Below are positions 8,400 through 17,839 of a stretch of DNA of 38,063 bases, in pieces. The notes beneath the pieces were generated by a model. The model did not search any database. It was not told the origin of the DNA and worked only from the letters and a program-made list of their open reading frames with translations. The translations under genes and the position numbers were made by a program. How positions within the stretch are numbered: the first letter of the stretch is position 1; the number at the start of each line of letters is the position of its first letter. The stretch comes from Alphaproteobacteria bacterium (GTDB lineage Bacteria > Pseudomonadota > Alphaproteobacteria > Acetobacterales > Acetobacteraceae). The DNA is taken from contig JAFKFJ010000191.1 of assembly GCA_017307335.1 (NCBI GenBank), positions 1 to 38,063 of the forward strand, given 5' to 3'.

Positions 8400-9644
8400 T
8401 CAGTGCAGCGTCATGCCGTCGAGCGGGATCTCCGGCGTCCGCCCGGCGATCAGGTCGCGGGTGATGCGTGCGGCGCCGCAGGACATGGTCCAGCCGACAT
8501 GGCCGTGGCCGGTGTTGAAGAACAGGTTGCGGTGCCGGCCGGTGCCCAGGATCGGCGTCCCCTCCGGCGTCATCGGCCGCAGCCCCGCCCAGTAGCTGGG
8601 CTGCGTGTAGTCCGCGCTGCCGGGCAGGATCTCCTGGACCTTGCCGAGCATCACCCGGAAATCCGCGGGTCGGTGCGAGGCGTCGTAGCCCGCGAACGCG
8701 GCGGTCGCCGTCACCCGCAGCCGCTCGCCGAGGCGCGACCACGCGATCAGGTTGTCCTCGTCCACCGTACCCACGGTGGGCGGCGTGTGGTTGCCGCCGA
8801 TCGGCATGGTGAGCGAATAGCCCTTCACCGGATAGACCGGCAGCCAGCGGTCGAGGCCACCCAGCAGGCGGGGACTCCAGACGCCGAGGGCGAGGACGAA
8901 CGCATCCGCCTCCAGCACGCCGCGATCGGTGGCGACGCCGGTGATCCGCCCGCCATCGGCGATCAGCCGCCGGGCGGTGGTGCCGAGCAGGATCTCGCCG
9001 CCACGGGCGCGCACGACCTCGGCCAGCGCCTGGGTGAAGCGCCGGCAGTCGCCGCTCGCATCGCCCGGCGCATAGATGCCGCCGGCGATGCGCGCCTTGG
9101 CCGGCGCGAGCGCGGGCTCCAGCGTCGCGATCTCGTCGGCCGACAGCACCTGCTGCTCCTGCCCGAGCGCACGCAGGACGGCCATGTTGCGCAACCCGCG
9201 CTCCAGCGTCGCGGGCGAGCGGTGGAAATACAGCAGACCGCGCTCGCTGAGATCGAAGCCGATGCCGGTCTCGGCAGCGATCTCGCGCAGCACCGACTGG
9301 GCGTAGGTGCAGAGCCGGTGCTTGCGCCTGGTGTTGCGGCGGGCGCGCTCGGCGGTGCATTCGCGCAGGAAGCGCGCGCACCAGCGCCAGAACGCCGGGT
9401 CGGCGCTGAGGTGGAGGCGGAAGGCCAGATCGTCGCGCCAGAGCGAGCGCAGCAGGATCGCCGGCACCTTCGGCGACGCCCAGGCGAAGGCGTGGCCCGG
9501 CGCGATCATGCCGGCGTTGGCGAAGCTGGTGCCGCGCGCCACCTCCGGCTCGCGCTCCACCACGGCAACCTGGTGCCCGTCCTTCAGCAGCTCATAGGCG
9601 GTGGCGATGCCGATCACCCCGCCGCCCAGCACCAGCGTCCGCAT
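8400..9644 (-). CDS. dadA: D-amino-acid dehydrogenase DadA (FAD-dependent)
   Basis: The protein has 414 residues. The N-terminus is a dinucleotide-binding fold, VLGGGVIGIATAYELLKDGHQ, ending in the acidic VVERE, followed by GTSFANAGMIAPGHAFAWASP, which is highly characteristic of the DadA small subunit. The C-terminus has the FAD-contacting GLRPMTPEGTPILG and NLFFNTGHGHVGWTMS segments. DadA oxidatively deaminates D-amino acids and feeds electrons to the respiratory chain at the inner membrane. No alanine racemase (dadX) or lrp-type regulator is adjacent. The stop codon lies just upstream of the sensor gene, so co-transcription is likely. Confidence 0.93.
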   Translation of the reverse strand: MRTLVLGGGVIGIATAYELLKDGHQVAVVEREPEVARGTSFANAGMIAPGHAFAWASPKVPAILLRSLWRDDLAFRLHLSADPAFWRWCARFLRECTAERARRNTRRKHRLCTYAQSVLREIAAETGIGFDLSERGLLYFHRSPATLERGLRNMAVLRALGQEQQVLSADEIATLEPALAPAKARIAGGIYAPGDASGDCRRFTQALAEVVRARGGEILLGTTARRLIADGGRITGVATDRGVLEADAFVLALGVWSPRLLGGLDRWLPVYPVKGYSLTMPIGGNHTPPTVGTVDEDNLIAWSRLGERLRVTATAAFAGYDASHRPADFRVMLGKVQEILPGSADYTQPSYWAGLRPMTPEGTPILGTGRHRNLFFNTGHGHVGWTMSCGAARITRDLIAGRTPEIPLDGMTLH

Positions 9645-9699
9645 CGCCCCCGCCCCGCGGAATGCCGGCCGGGAATCTACCCGGCGCGGATACCGCCCG

Positions 9700-10275
9700 C
9701 TACTCGGCGCAGGCGATGACCCGGTCGCCGTCCCAGATGCCGAGGCAGATCCGCTCGCTGCCGCGCACCAGCAACAGATACGGGTCCAGCACCGCCCGCT
9801 CCTCGATCAGCTCGCCGAGCATCAGCGCCGAGCCGGGCGCATCCTGCTGCAGCCGCCGCGCATGCGCCGCGATCGCCGCCGGCACGCCGAGCCGGTCGAG
9901 CGAGGCCGGCAGCACCCACCGCTCCTCCCAGTGCGCCCCCGCGCGCAGGCGCAGGACGCCGGTGGTGAACAGCGGCAGCAGCAGGCACATCCACCCGAGG
10001 CTGACATACCAGGGCAGCGCCGGAGACACGTGCCCGAAGCTCTGCGCCACGCCGCCGGTGACGGCCGCGCCGATCACCGGAACGAGCAGGCCGAGCACCA
10101 GCAGGCCCTGATGGCGGTACCAGAAATTCGGGCCAAACGCCGCGACCTGCGCCGCCTTGTGCGCGGCCAGACCCTCCGCGGCGACCGGCGCGATGCCGTG
10201 GCGCTCCAGCACCTCGGCGAGCGTTTCATCACGCGCAACGGGGCGCGCAATGGACAGGGCTGAGTCGAATGGCAT
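9700..10275 (-). CDS. unknown protein with two membrane helices
   Basis: The protein has 191 residues and I do not recognise a family. A soluble N-terminus (1-52) containing TLAEVLERHGI and AAHKAAQVAAFGPNFWYRHQ precedes two hydrophobic segments at about 58-82 and 90-112. A C-terminal part with LIEERAVLDPYLLLVRG, GIWDGDRVIACAE and few charges follows. ATG 10275 has AAGGGAG about 11 nt upstream. It is 55 bp before dadA on the same strand and divergent from the MFS remnant. The codon pattern and ribosome site support a real gene; its function is unknown. Confidence 0.65.
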   Translation of the reverse strand: MPFDSALSIARPVARDETLAEVLERHGIAPVAAEGLAAHKAAQVAAFGPNFWYRHQGLLVLGLLVPVIGAAVTGGVAQSFGHVSPALPWYVSLGWMCLLLPLFTTGVLRLRAGAHWEERWVLPASLDRLGVPAAIAAHARRLQQDAPGSALMLGELIEERAVLDPYLLLVRGSERICLGIWDGDRVIACAE

Positions 10276-10476
10276 GGTCTCACACTCCCTTGCCGTGACC
10301 TGATCCGCAGCGTCCGCGAGACCACCCGGCGTTCAAAGACAATGTTCGGTGACTGCGCGGCCGGCGGAGACCCCTTGCCAACCTTCCTGTCACGCGACAG
10401 TTTCCCCGGCCGCCGGCGAACCCCGCGCCGCAGCAGTGAAGGGGCAATGAATGGGGCAATGAACGGGAGAGAATGC

Positions 10477-10806
<330 letters not shown>

Positions 10807-10814
10807 GCGCGCGG

Positions 10815-11672
10815 TTGGTTCGGATCGGCATCTCGGGCTGGACCTATCCGCCGTGGCGCGGCGTGTTCTATCCGCGCGGCCTGCCGCAGAAGCGCGAGCT
10901 CGCCTTCGCCGCCGAGGCGTTCCGGACGATCGAGATCAACGGCACGTTCTACGGCCTGCAGCGGCCCGAGAGCTTCGCGAAATGGGCCGAGGCGGTGCCC
11001 GAGGACTTCGTGTTCGCGGTGAAGGCGCCGCGCTTCATCACGCATCTGCGGCGCCTGCGCGAGGCCCGCATACCGCTCGCGAACTTCTTCGCCTCCGGCC
11101 TGCTGCGGCTTGAGCACAAGCTCGGCCCGCTGCTGTGGCAACTGCCGGCCAGCTTCCGCTTCGATGCCGGGCGCATCGAGGCCTTTCTGGCCGCCCTGCC
11201 CCACGACACCGACGCCGCCGCGGCGCTGGCGCGGCACCACGACCAGCATCTGACCGGCCGCGCCTTCACCAAGCCCGCCGCGCACCAGCCGCTGCGCCAC
11301 GCGCTCGAAGGCCGGCATGCGAGCTTCGCCACGCCCGAAGCCGTCGACATGCTGCGCGCGCATGGCGTGGCGCTGGTGTGCAGCGATGCGCCGGCGTGGC
11401 CGCATCTCGGCGACGTCACCGCGGATTTTGTCTACTGCCGCCTCCACGGCGCCGAGGAGCTGTATGCGAGCGGCTATGATGAAGCGGCCCTCGACGCCTG
11501 GGCGACGCGCGTGCGCGCCTGGAGCGCGGGCGGGCGGCCGCGGGACCTCGAGCATGTCGGCGCGGCGCCGCAGCGCCGGCGGCGCGACGTGTTCGTCTAC
11601 TTCGACAACGACGCCAAGGTGCGCGCACCGGGCGACGCGCGCGCGCTGATGGACCGGCTCGGCCTCGGCTAA
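10815..11672 (+). CDS. DUF72 (YecE-like) protein
   Basis: The 285-residue protein starts at TTG 10815. RIGISGWTYPPWRGVFYPRGLPQKREL and IEINGTFYGLQRPESFAKWAE are the DUF72 signature. The C-terminal VYCRLHGAEELYASGY and DVFVYFDNDAKVRAPGDA complete a TIM-barrel-like family protein of normal length. Its biochemical activity is not established. The start is tight against the MFS remnant (8 bp), and the 3' end overlaps the convergent trmJ by 4 bp. Confidence 0.88.
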   Translation: MVRIGISGWTYPPWRGVFYPRGLPQKRELAFAAEAFRTIEINGTFYGLQRPESFAKWAEAVPEDFVFAVKAPRFITHLRRLREARIPLANFFASGLLRLEHKLGPLLWQLPASFRFDAGRIEAFLAALPHDTDAAAALARHHDQHLTGRAFTKPAAHQPLRHALEGRHASFATPEAVDMLRAHGVALVCSDAPAWPHLGDVTADFVYCRLHGAEELYASGYDEAALDAWATRVRAWSAGGRPRDLEHVGAAPQRRRRDVFVYFDNDAKVRAPGDARALMDRLGLG

Positions 11673-12457
11673 CCCTTCTCGACGCGCCCGCGCTCGCGCC
11701 GGCCGAGCGCCAGTTCGGTGACGACGCCGTGCAGCGTGCGCAACTCCTGCTCCGTCACCTCGCCGCGCGCGAAGAAATGGCGGATGTTGCGCACCATGCC
11801 CGGCCGCTTCGGCGCGTTGCGCAGGAACCCGCAGGCATCCAGCTCCGCCACCAGATGGCCGAGGAAATTCTCCAGCTCCGCCTTCGTCGCCACCCGCGTC
11901 TCGTTGGTCATCAGCCGCCGCGCCGGCGTCGCGTCGGCGGCCAGCCACCATTCGTAGGCGAGCACCATCACCGCCTGCGCGAGGTTGAGGCTGGCGAAAG
12001 CGGGATTGAGCGGGTAGCGCACCAGCGCGTCGGCACGCGCCAGGTCCTCGCTGTCGAGCCCCGCGCGCTCCGGCCCGAACAGCACGCCCGCGCGCAGCGA
12101 CCGCGCCGCGATCGCGCGCAGCTCGGCGGCGGCGCCGCGCGCGGTCAGCAGCGGCTTGACCACATGGCGCGGCCGCGGGCAGGTGGCGAGCACGCGGTGC
12201 AGGTCATGCGTCGCCTCGGCGACATCGGCGTGCAGCGTCGCCGCGTCGAGGATCGCATCGGCGCCCGAGGATGCGCGCCACGCCTTCTCCTGCGGCCAGC
12301 CGTCGCGCGGGGCGACGAGGCGCAGATGGAACAGGCCGCCATTGGCCATCGCCCGCGCCGCGGTGCCAATGTTTTCCGCAAGCTGCGGGCGCACGAGGAT
12401 GACGACGGGGCTGCCGGGAACCGGTTCCAGCGGCGCGCCGCCGTCGCGGCCGGTCAT
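11669..12457 (-). CDS. trmJ: tRNA (cytidine/uridine-2'-O-)-methyltransferase TrmJ
   Basis: From ATG 12457 the protein has 262 residues; the open frame upstream of this only shadows cysS. It is a SPOUT methyltransferase: VVILVRPQLAENIGTAARAM at 18-37 is motif 1, LFGPERAGL is motif 2 and YPLNPAFASLNLAQAVMVLAYE is the knotted AdoMet-binding motif 3. A helical C-terminal extension with VRNIRHFFARGEVTEQE is also typical of TrmJ. The enzyme methylates the 2'-OH of nucleotide 32 in tRNA. It starts 10 bp after cysS, so the two translation-related genes are probably one transcript. Confidence 0.9.
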   Translation of the reverse strand: MTGRDGGAPLEPVPGSPVVILVRPQLAENIGTAARAMANGGLFHLRLVAPRDGWPQEKAWRASSGADAILDAATLHADVAEATHDLHRVLATCPRPRHVVKPLLTARGAAAELRAIAARSLRAGVLFGPERAGLDSEDLARADALVRYPLNPAFASLNLAQAVMVLAYEWWLAADATPARRLMTNETRVATKAELENFLGHLVAELDACGFLRNAPKRPGMVRNIRHFFARGEVTEQELRTLHGVVTELALGRRERGRVEKG

Positions 12458-12467
12458 GCCCGCTTCT

Positions 12468-13814
12468 TCATGCGCGACGCCACGTCGTGCCGCCCGGCCC
12501 ATCCTCCAGCAGCACGCCCTGCGCCGCCAGTTCGGCGCGGATCGCATCGGCGCGGGCGTAGTCGCGCGCGCGCCGGGCCGCGAGGCGCTCGGCGATCGCC
12601 GCCTCGATCGCACCGTCATCGCCGCCGCCGCGGAACCACGCGGCGGGCGTCTGCCCGAGCAGGCCCAGCACCGCGCCGCCGCCGCGCAGCGCCACCGCCG
12701 CGGCCTCGTCGCCGCTGAGTGCCGCGTCGGCCAGCCGGTGCATGGCCGCGATCGCGAGCGGCGTGTTCACGTCGTCGCACAGCGCCTCGATCACCGGCGC
12801 CGGCGCATCATTCCTGGCACCCGCCGCGGGCGCGCGTTCCAGCGCCCGGTACCAGCGGTCGAGATCCTTGCGCGCCTCGCCCAGCAGCGCCTCGGAAAAG
12901 TCCAGCGTGGCACGGTAGTGCGTGCGCAGCAGCGCGAGCCGCACCGCCTCGCCGGGTGCGGTCGCCAGCACGTCGCGCACGGTCAGGAAGTTGCCCAGGC
13001 TCTTCGACATCTTCTCGCCGCCGATCAGCAGCATGCCGTTGTGCAGCCAGTACCGGGCGAACGCCGAATCGGGAAAGGCGCAGCAGGACTGCGCGCGCTC
13101 GTTCTCATGGTGCGGAAACAGCAGGTCCTGCCCGCCGCCGTGGATGTCGAAGCTTTCGCCAAGATAGGTCCACGCCATGGCGCTGCACTCGATGTGCCAG
13201 CCCGGCCGCCCGCGGCCCCAGGGGCTATCCCAACCCGGCAGATCGGGCGTGGATGGCTTCCACAGCACGAAGTCGCCCGGATCGCGCTTGTAGGGCGCGA
13301 CATCGACGCGCGCGCCGGCCAGCAGCTCCTCCCGCGAGCGGCCGGACAGCCGGCCGTAGTCGGGATAGCGCGCGACGGCGAACAGCACGTGGCCCTCGGC
13401 CACATAGGCGTGGCCGGACCCGATCAGCCGCGTGATCAGCGTGATCATCTGCGGGATATGCGCCGTCGCACGCGGCTCCTCGTCCGGCGGCAGCGCGTTG
13501 AGCGCCGCCATGTCGGCGTGGAAATCCGCCGTCGTGCGCGCGGTGATGGCGGCGATCGGCTCGCCGCGCTCGGCCGCGCGCGCGTTGATCTTGTCGTCCA
13601 CGTCGGTGATGTTGCGGACATAGGTGATGCGCGGATAGAGCCGCCGCAGCAGCCGCACCAGGACGTCGAACACCACCACCGGGCGCGCGTTGCCGAGATG
13701 CGCGAGATCGTACACCGTCGGCCCGCACACATAGACGCGCACATGCTGCGGATCGAGCGGCACGAAGGCTTCGCGCCGGCGCGTCAGGCTGTTGTGCAGG
13801 CGCAGTTCGGGCAT
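12468..13814 (-). CDS. cysS: cysteinyl-tRNA synthetase
   Basis: Translation from ATG 13814 ([10 protein letters not shown]) gives 448 residues; the 13-codon upstream extension does not match the family. The zinc-binding and substrate motif [10 protein letters not shown] lies at 28-37 and the HIGH-type motif HLGNARP at about 39-45. Zinc ligands follow in HIECSAMAW and the HHENERAQS segment. The KMSKS loop is [10 protein letters not shown]. It charges tRNA-Cys in the cytosol. It is followed by trmJ on the same strand and preceded by a gap of about 80 bp containing a hairpin. Confidence 0.96.
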   Translation of the reverse strand: MPELRLHNSLTRRREAFVPLDPQHVRVYVCGPTVYDLAHLGNARPVVVFDVLVRLLRRLYPRITYVRNITDVDDKINARAAERGEPIAAITARTTADFHADMAALNALPPDEEPRATAHIPQMITLITRLIGSGHAYVAEGHVLFAVARYPDYGRLSGRSREELLAGARVDVAPYKRDPGDFVLWKPSTPDLPGWDSPWGRGRPGWHIECSAMAWTYLGESFDIHGGGQDLLFPHHENERAQSCCAFPDSAFARYWLHNGMLLIGGEKMSKSLGNFLTVRDVLATAPGEAVRLALLRTHYRATLDFSEALLGEARKDLDRWYRALERAPAAGARNDAPAPVIEALCDDVNTPLAIAAMHRLADAALSGDEAAAVALRGGGAVLGLLGQTPAAWFRGGGDDGAIEAAIAERLAARRARDYARADAIRAELAAQGVLLEDGPGGTTWRRA

Positions 13815-13857
13815 GGCCGGCTCCGGCTGGGGCGGGCGCCGTTTTCGGGCCAACCGC

Positions 13858-13875
13858 CGCCGGAATCAACCGGCG
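13858..13875 (-). terminator. hairpin between the DUF3035 gene and cysS
   Basis: CGCCGG (13858-13863), a 6-nt loop and CCGGCG (13870-13875) form a 6-bp stem between the end of the DUF3035 gene and the start of cysS. There is no T-tract. It could end the upstream operon. Confidence 0.3.
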
Positions 13876-13893
13876 CCGGCCGCAGCCCCACCC

Positions 13894-14454
13894 TCAGAAC
13901 AGCGCGTCGAAGAACGTCTTCGGCTTGTTCTGGATGATCGGGGTCTCGCCGGTCGTGGGGCTGTGGCCCAGGGCGGCGTCCTCACGGAGGCGCTGCGCCT
14001 CCTTCTGCGGGTCGACCACGACGCCGGGCGGCGGCGGCGTACGCCAGAACATCAGCTTGTCGGTGAGCGAGTGGTCGGAAGCCTCGTGCGCCGCCTCCTC
14101 GTCCACCTCGCGGCGGATGGTGTTCGGCGCCGGCGGCCCGGCGGCGGCCAGCAGCGCCTGCTGGCCGGCGCTCTGATCCGGCCCGGCCTGCCCCCCCAGC
14201 GCCGCCTGCGGCACCAGCGTCGCCTCGCCCGCCTGGCTCATCGACTGCTCCTGCGGCCGCGGCGCACCCGGGCGCGGCGGGCGCAGCGAATAGTCGGGCG
14301 GGATCGTGAGCGGAGCGCGAGTCGTGACCGTGAACTCATCGGGCGCGTCGCGCGTCAGCCCGAAATCACGCTGCAGCTCCTCCCGCGAACAGCCGAGCAA
14401 GGCCGCCGCGCATACTGCGAGAAGAGCGAAACGCCATCGTGACAACATAGGCAT
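13894..14454 (-). CDS. DUF3035 lipoprotein (BamF-type)
   Basis: From ATG 14454 (MPMLSRWRF) the protein has 186 residues. A signal peptide ends in the lipobox LLGC with Cys22. After it come DFGLTRDAPDEFTVTTRAPLTIPPDY and LRPPRPG, which identify the DUF3035 family found in alphaproteobacteria. Members have been named BamF, an accessory BAM-complex lipoprotein. The middle is low-complexity and Gln/Ala-rich. The C-terminal FWRTPPPPGVVVDPQKEAQRL and QNKPKTFFDALF are also typical. It starts 2 bp after lspA, whose product would process it. The BamF role is by family only. Confidence 0.8.
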   Translation of the reverse strand: MPMLSRWRFALLAVCAAALLGCSREELQRDFGLTRDAPDEFTVTTRAPLTIPPDYSLRPPRPGAPRPQEQSMSQAGEATLVPQAALGGQAGPDQSAGQQALLAAAGPPAPNTIRREVDEEAAHEASDHSLTDKLMFWRTPPPPGVVVDPQKEAQRLREDAALGHSPTTGETPIIQNKPKTFFDALF

Positions 14455-14456
14455 TT

Positions 14457-14972
14457 TTAAGCCCGGTCCGAGGCGCCGGCAAGGTGGCCGTCGCGCCGGT
14501 GCAGCCCGTCGATCACCAGCGCCGCGACCCCGCAGACGATCGCGGCATCGGCAACGTTGAAGACGTACCAGGAATAACCGAAGGCGTGGGCGTGGATGAA
14601 ATCGACCACCGCACCGAAGCGCAGCCGGTCGATCACGTTGCCGACCGCGCCGCCGGCGATGCCGCCGAGCGCCAGCGCCACCAGCGCCCGCTCCGCCCGG
14701 CGCAGCCACAGCGCCAGCGCCGCCACGATCACCAGCGCGCCCACCACCAGCACCGGCGCGGTCCAGGCCCCGAGCGAGTTGAGGAACCCGAACGTCACCC
14801 CGCGGTTCCAGACCATGGTCAGGTTGAGGACCGGCAGGAGCGCGATGGAGCCGCGCGCGGGCAGGTCGAGCACGTCCAGCACCCACCACTTGCTCGCCTG
14901 ATCCGCGATCAGGATCACTGCCGCCGCGATCAGGCCCAGGGCCGTCAGGCGGCTATGGGTCATGGCGCCCAT
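14457..14972 (-). CDS. lspA: lipoprotein signal peptidase LspA
   Basis: This is a 171-residue inner-membrane aspartyl protease with four TM helices, cleaving prolipoproteins before the lipidated Cys. The catalytic Asp pair is seen in GNVIDRLRFG (Asp115) and FNVADA (Asp142). The family motifs DQASKWW near 24-30 and NRGVTFGFL near 56-64 are present. ATG 14972 is used here; an alternative ATG lies three codons in. It lies 24 bp after ileS, a common lspA-ileS pairing, and immediately before the DUF3035 lipoprotein gene. Confidence 0.95.
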   Translation of the reverse strand: MGAMTHSRLTALGLIAAAVILIADQASKWWVLDVLDLPARGSIALLPVLNLTMVWNRGVTFGFLNSLGAWTAPVLVVGALVIVAALALWLRRAERALVALALGGIAGGAVGNVIDRLRFGAVVDFIHAHAFGYSWYVFNVADAAIVCGVAALVIDGLHRRDGHLAGASDRA

Positions 14973-14996
14973 GCGCCACGCCGGGCCTCGCCCGGC

Positions 14997-17825
14997 TCAT
15001 TCCGCCGCCGCCCGGCAGACCAGCCCCGACTCGACCGCGTCGGCGCAGCGCAGGCACAGCGCCGGATGGGCCGCCACCGAGCCGACCTCCGGCAGCACGC
15101 GCCAGCAGCGCGCGCATTTCATGCCGGGCGCCTTAGTCACGACCACGCCGCGCCGGGCCGGGTCTGCCTCCTCGCCCGGCACTGGCGCCGCGCCATCGGT
15201 CACCCGGACCGCCGAGACGATGCCGAGCTCCGCCCATTCCTCGGCGCCGAGCAGCGCCCGCTCGTCCTCCGTCAGCGGCAGGTCGACCGCCGCCTGCAGC
15301 GAGGCCCCGATCAGGCCGGCCGCGCGCGCCGCCTCCAGGTGATAGGTGATGCCGCGCCGGATCGCCCGGATCGCGTCCCAGCGCAGCGCCAGCGCCTCAT
15401 CCTTCCAGCGTGCCGGCACCTCGGCGAAATCCTGCAGATGCACGCAGGTCTCTTCGCCGAACCGCGCGACCCACGCCTCGTCGGCGGTGAACGGCAGCGC
15501 GGGGGCGAGCCACGTCGTCAGGCAGCGGTGCAGGTGATCCAGGACGGTGCGCGCGGCCCGGCGGCGCAGCGCGTCCGGCCGGTCGCAGTAGAGCGAGTCC
15601 TTGCGGATGTCGAAATAGAATGCGGAAAGATCGGCGGCGCAGAAGGCATGGATCGCGGGATACAGCCCCGCCCAGTCATGCGTCGCCACGGCCTGCCGCA
15701 CTGCCGCGTCCAGCTCGGACAGCCGGTGCAGCACCCAGCGTTCCAGCTCCGGCATCTCCGCCTCCGGCAGCGCCTCGGCCGGGGCGAAGCCGGCGAGGCT
15801 GCCCAGCAGCCAGCGCAGCGTGTTGCGCAGCCGGCGGTAAAGCTCGGCCTGCTGCTTGAGGATTTCCGGACCGATGCGCTGGTCCTCGGTGATGTCGGTG
15901 TTCATCACCCACAGCCGCAGGATGTCGGCGCCGTACTGCTTCTCCACCTCCTGCGGCGCGATCACGTTGCCCAGGCTTTTCGACATCTTCCGGCCCTGCT
16001 CGTCGAGCGTGAAGCCGTGCGTGAGCACCGCGCGGAACGGCGCGCGCCCGCGCGTGCCCACCGCTTCGAGCAGGCTGGAATGGAACCAGCCGCGATGCTG
16101 GTCGGAGCCTTCCAGATAGAGATCGGCGGGCCACGGCAGATGCCGCGCCTCCAGCACGAAGCCGTGCGTCGATCCGCTCTCGAACCACACATCGACGATG
16201 TCGCGAACCTGCTCGTACTCCGCCGGATCGCGGCCGGGGCCGAGGAAGCGTTCGGGCGGCGAGGCGTACCACGCATCCGCCCCTTCCTCCTCGAACGCGG
16301 CGACGACGCGCTCGACCACCGCGGCATCGCGCAGCGGCTCGCCGCTCACGCGGTGCACGAACACCGGGATCGGCACGCCCCAGGCGCGCTGGCGGCTGAT
16401 GCACCAGTCCGGGCGCGCCGCGATCATGCTGGAAAGCCGGGTGCGCCCGCCGGCCGGGACGAAGTCGGTTTCCGCAATCGCGCGCAGCGCCTTTTCGCGA
16501 ATCCGCTGCGGCCCCTCCATGCCGATGAACCATTGCGGCGTGGCGCGGAAGATCAGCGGCGCCTTGGACCGCCAGGAATGCGGATAGGAATGCACGAGCG
16601 TGCCGCGCGCCAGCAGCCCGCCCGCCTCGGTCAGCGCCGCGCAGACGGGATCGGCGGCCTTGTAGACATGCACGCCGGCGAAGCCCGGCACCCAGGCGTT
16701 GAACGTGCCGTCCGGCCCGACCATTTCCGGCACGTCGAGCCCGTGCGCGCGGCCGAGATGGAAATCGTCCTCGCCATGGCCCGGCGCGATGTGGACGAAG
16801 CCGGTGCCCTGTTCGGTGGTGACGAAATCGCCGGCCAGCAGCGGCGTGTCCTGGTCATAGCCGCGGCCGCGCAGCGGATGCGCGCAGACGATGCCGAGCA
16901 GGTCCGCGCCTTTCTCGATGCGCAGCACATGGTGCACCGCGATTCCCACCGCCGCGCAGAACTGCGGCAGCAGCGCGAGTGCCACGAGCGCGATCTCGCC
17001 GTGGCGCGCCAGGCTCCCCGGCGCCACCTGGTCGACGCGCACGACGGCGTAGTCGATCGCGGTGCCGCAGGCGATGGCGCGGTTGCCGGGAATCGTCCAT
17101 GGCGTCGTGGTCCAGATGACGACGGAGGCGCCGACGAGGTCCGGCTCCGGCGCGCGCAGCACCGGGAAGCGAACGAAGATCGTGGTGCTGGTGTGGTCGT
17201 GGTACTCGACTTCGGCCTCGGCGAGTGCGGTCTTCTCCACCGGGCTCCACATCACCGGCCGCAGGCCGCGATAGAGCTCACCGTTGAGCAGGAATTTGCC
17301 GATCTCGCCGGCGATCGCCGCCTCGGCCGGCTTGTCCATGGTCGCGTAGCGGTGCGCGAAGTCGCCGAGCACGCCGAGGCGCTGGAACTCGTTCGCCTGC
17401 ACGCCCATCCAGTATTCGGCATAGGCGCGGCACTCGGCGCGGAACTGCAGGATCGGCACCGCATCCTTGTCGCGGCCGGCCTTGCGGTACTCCTCCTCCA
17501 CCCGCCACTCGATCGGCAGGCCGTGGCAGTCCCAGCCGGGGATGTAGTCGGCGTCGTAGCCGGCCATCTGCCAGCCGCGGTTCACCACGTCCTTGAGGAT
17601 CTTGTTCAGCGCCGTGCCGATATGCAGGTGCCCGTTGGCATAGGGCGGCCCGTCATGCAGGATGAACTTCTTCCGCCCGCGCGACGCCTGGCGCAGCCGG
17701 TGCCACAAGCCCATCTGCCGCCAGCGGGCGAGAATCTCCGGCTCGCGCTTCGGCAATTCCGCGCGCATGGCGAAGCCGGTCTGGGGCAGAAAGACGGTGT
17801 CGCGGTAGTCGCGCTGCTCGCTCAT
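14997..17825 (-). CDS. ileS: isoleucyl-tRNA synthetase
   Basis: The protein is complete at 942 residues. The HIGH motif is in PPYANGHLHIGTALNKIL (about 60-76) and the KMSKS loop is in [12 protein letters not shown]. The CP1 editing domain is visible, with WTTTPWTIPGNRAI. The tRNA anticodon-binding region and the C-terminal zinc ribbon (CARCWRVLPEVG, then CLRCADAV) are intact. It charges tRNA-Ile and edits misactivated valine. It starts 14 bp after ribF and leads into lspA, the widespread ribF-ileS-lspA order. The long open frames on the opposite strand are GC-driven shadows. Confidence 0.97.
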   Translation of the reverse strand: MSEQRDYRDTVFLPQTGFAMRAELPKREPEILARWRQMGLWHRLRQASRGRKKFILHDGPPYANGHLHIGTALNKILKDVVNRGWQMAGYDADYIPGWDCHGLPIEWRVEEEYRKAGRDKDAVPILQFRAECRAYAEYWMGVQANEFQRLGVLGDFAHRYATMDKPAEAAIAGEIGKFLLNGELYRGLRPVMWSPVEKTALAEAEVEYHDHTSTTIFVRFPVLRAPEPDLVGASVVIWTTTPWTIPGNRAIACGTAIDYAVVRVDQVAPGSLARHGEIALVALALLPQFCAAVGIAVHHVLRIEKGADLLGIVCAHPLRGRGYDQDTPLLAGDFVTTEQGTGFVHIAPGHGEDDFHLGRAHGLDVPEMVGPDGTFNAWVPGFAGVHVYKAADPVCAALTEAGGLLARGTLVHSYPHSWRSKAPLIFRATPQWFIGMEGPQRIREKALRAIAETDFVPAGGRTRLSSMIAARPDWCISRQRAWGVPIPVFVHRVSGEPLRDAAVVERVVAAFEEEGADAWYASPPERFLGPGRDPAEYEQVRDIVDVWFESGSTHGFVLEARHLPWPADLYLEGSDQHRGWFHSSLLEAVGTRGRAPFRAVLTHGFTLDEQGRKMSKSLGNVIAPQEVEKQYGADILRLWVMNTDITEDQRIGPEILKQQAELYRRLRNTLRWLLGSLAGFAPAEALPEAEMPELERWVLHRLSELDAAVRQAVATHDWAGLYPAIHAFCAADLSAFYFDIRKDSLYCDRPDALRRRAARTVLDHLHRCLTTWLAPALPFTADEAWVARFGEETCVHLQDFAEVPARWKDEALALRWDAIRAIRRGITYHLEAARAAGLIGASLQAAVDLPLTEDERALLGAEEWAELGIVSAVRVTDGAAPVPGEEADPARRGVVVTKAPGMKCARCWRVLPEVGSVAAHPALCLRCADAVESGLVCRAAAE

Positions 17826-17839
17826 TGCCCCTTCTATGG

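Noticed and set aside
8404..9381. Upstream continuation of the sensor frame, which would make a 965-residue protein
   Set aside because: This part is antiphase to dadA on the same strand and reads as Arg/Ala/Pro-rich nonsense, whereas DadA has all its family motifs. Only the part below about 8403 is coding for the sensor.
10387..10400. Small inverted repeat CTGTC-N4-GACAG before the MFS remnant
   Set aside because: Only 5-bp arms in GC-rich DNA; no supporting promoter elements, so I do not call it an operator.
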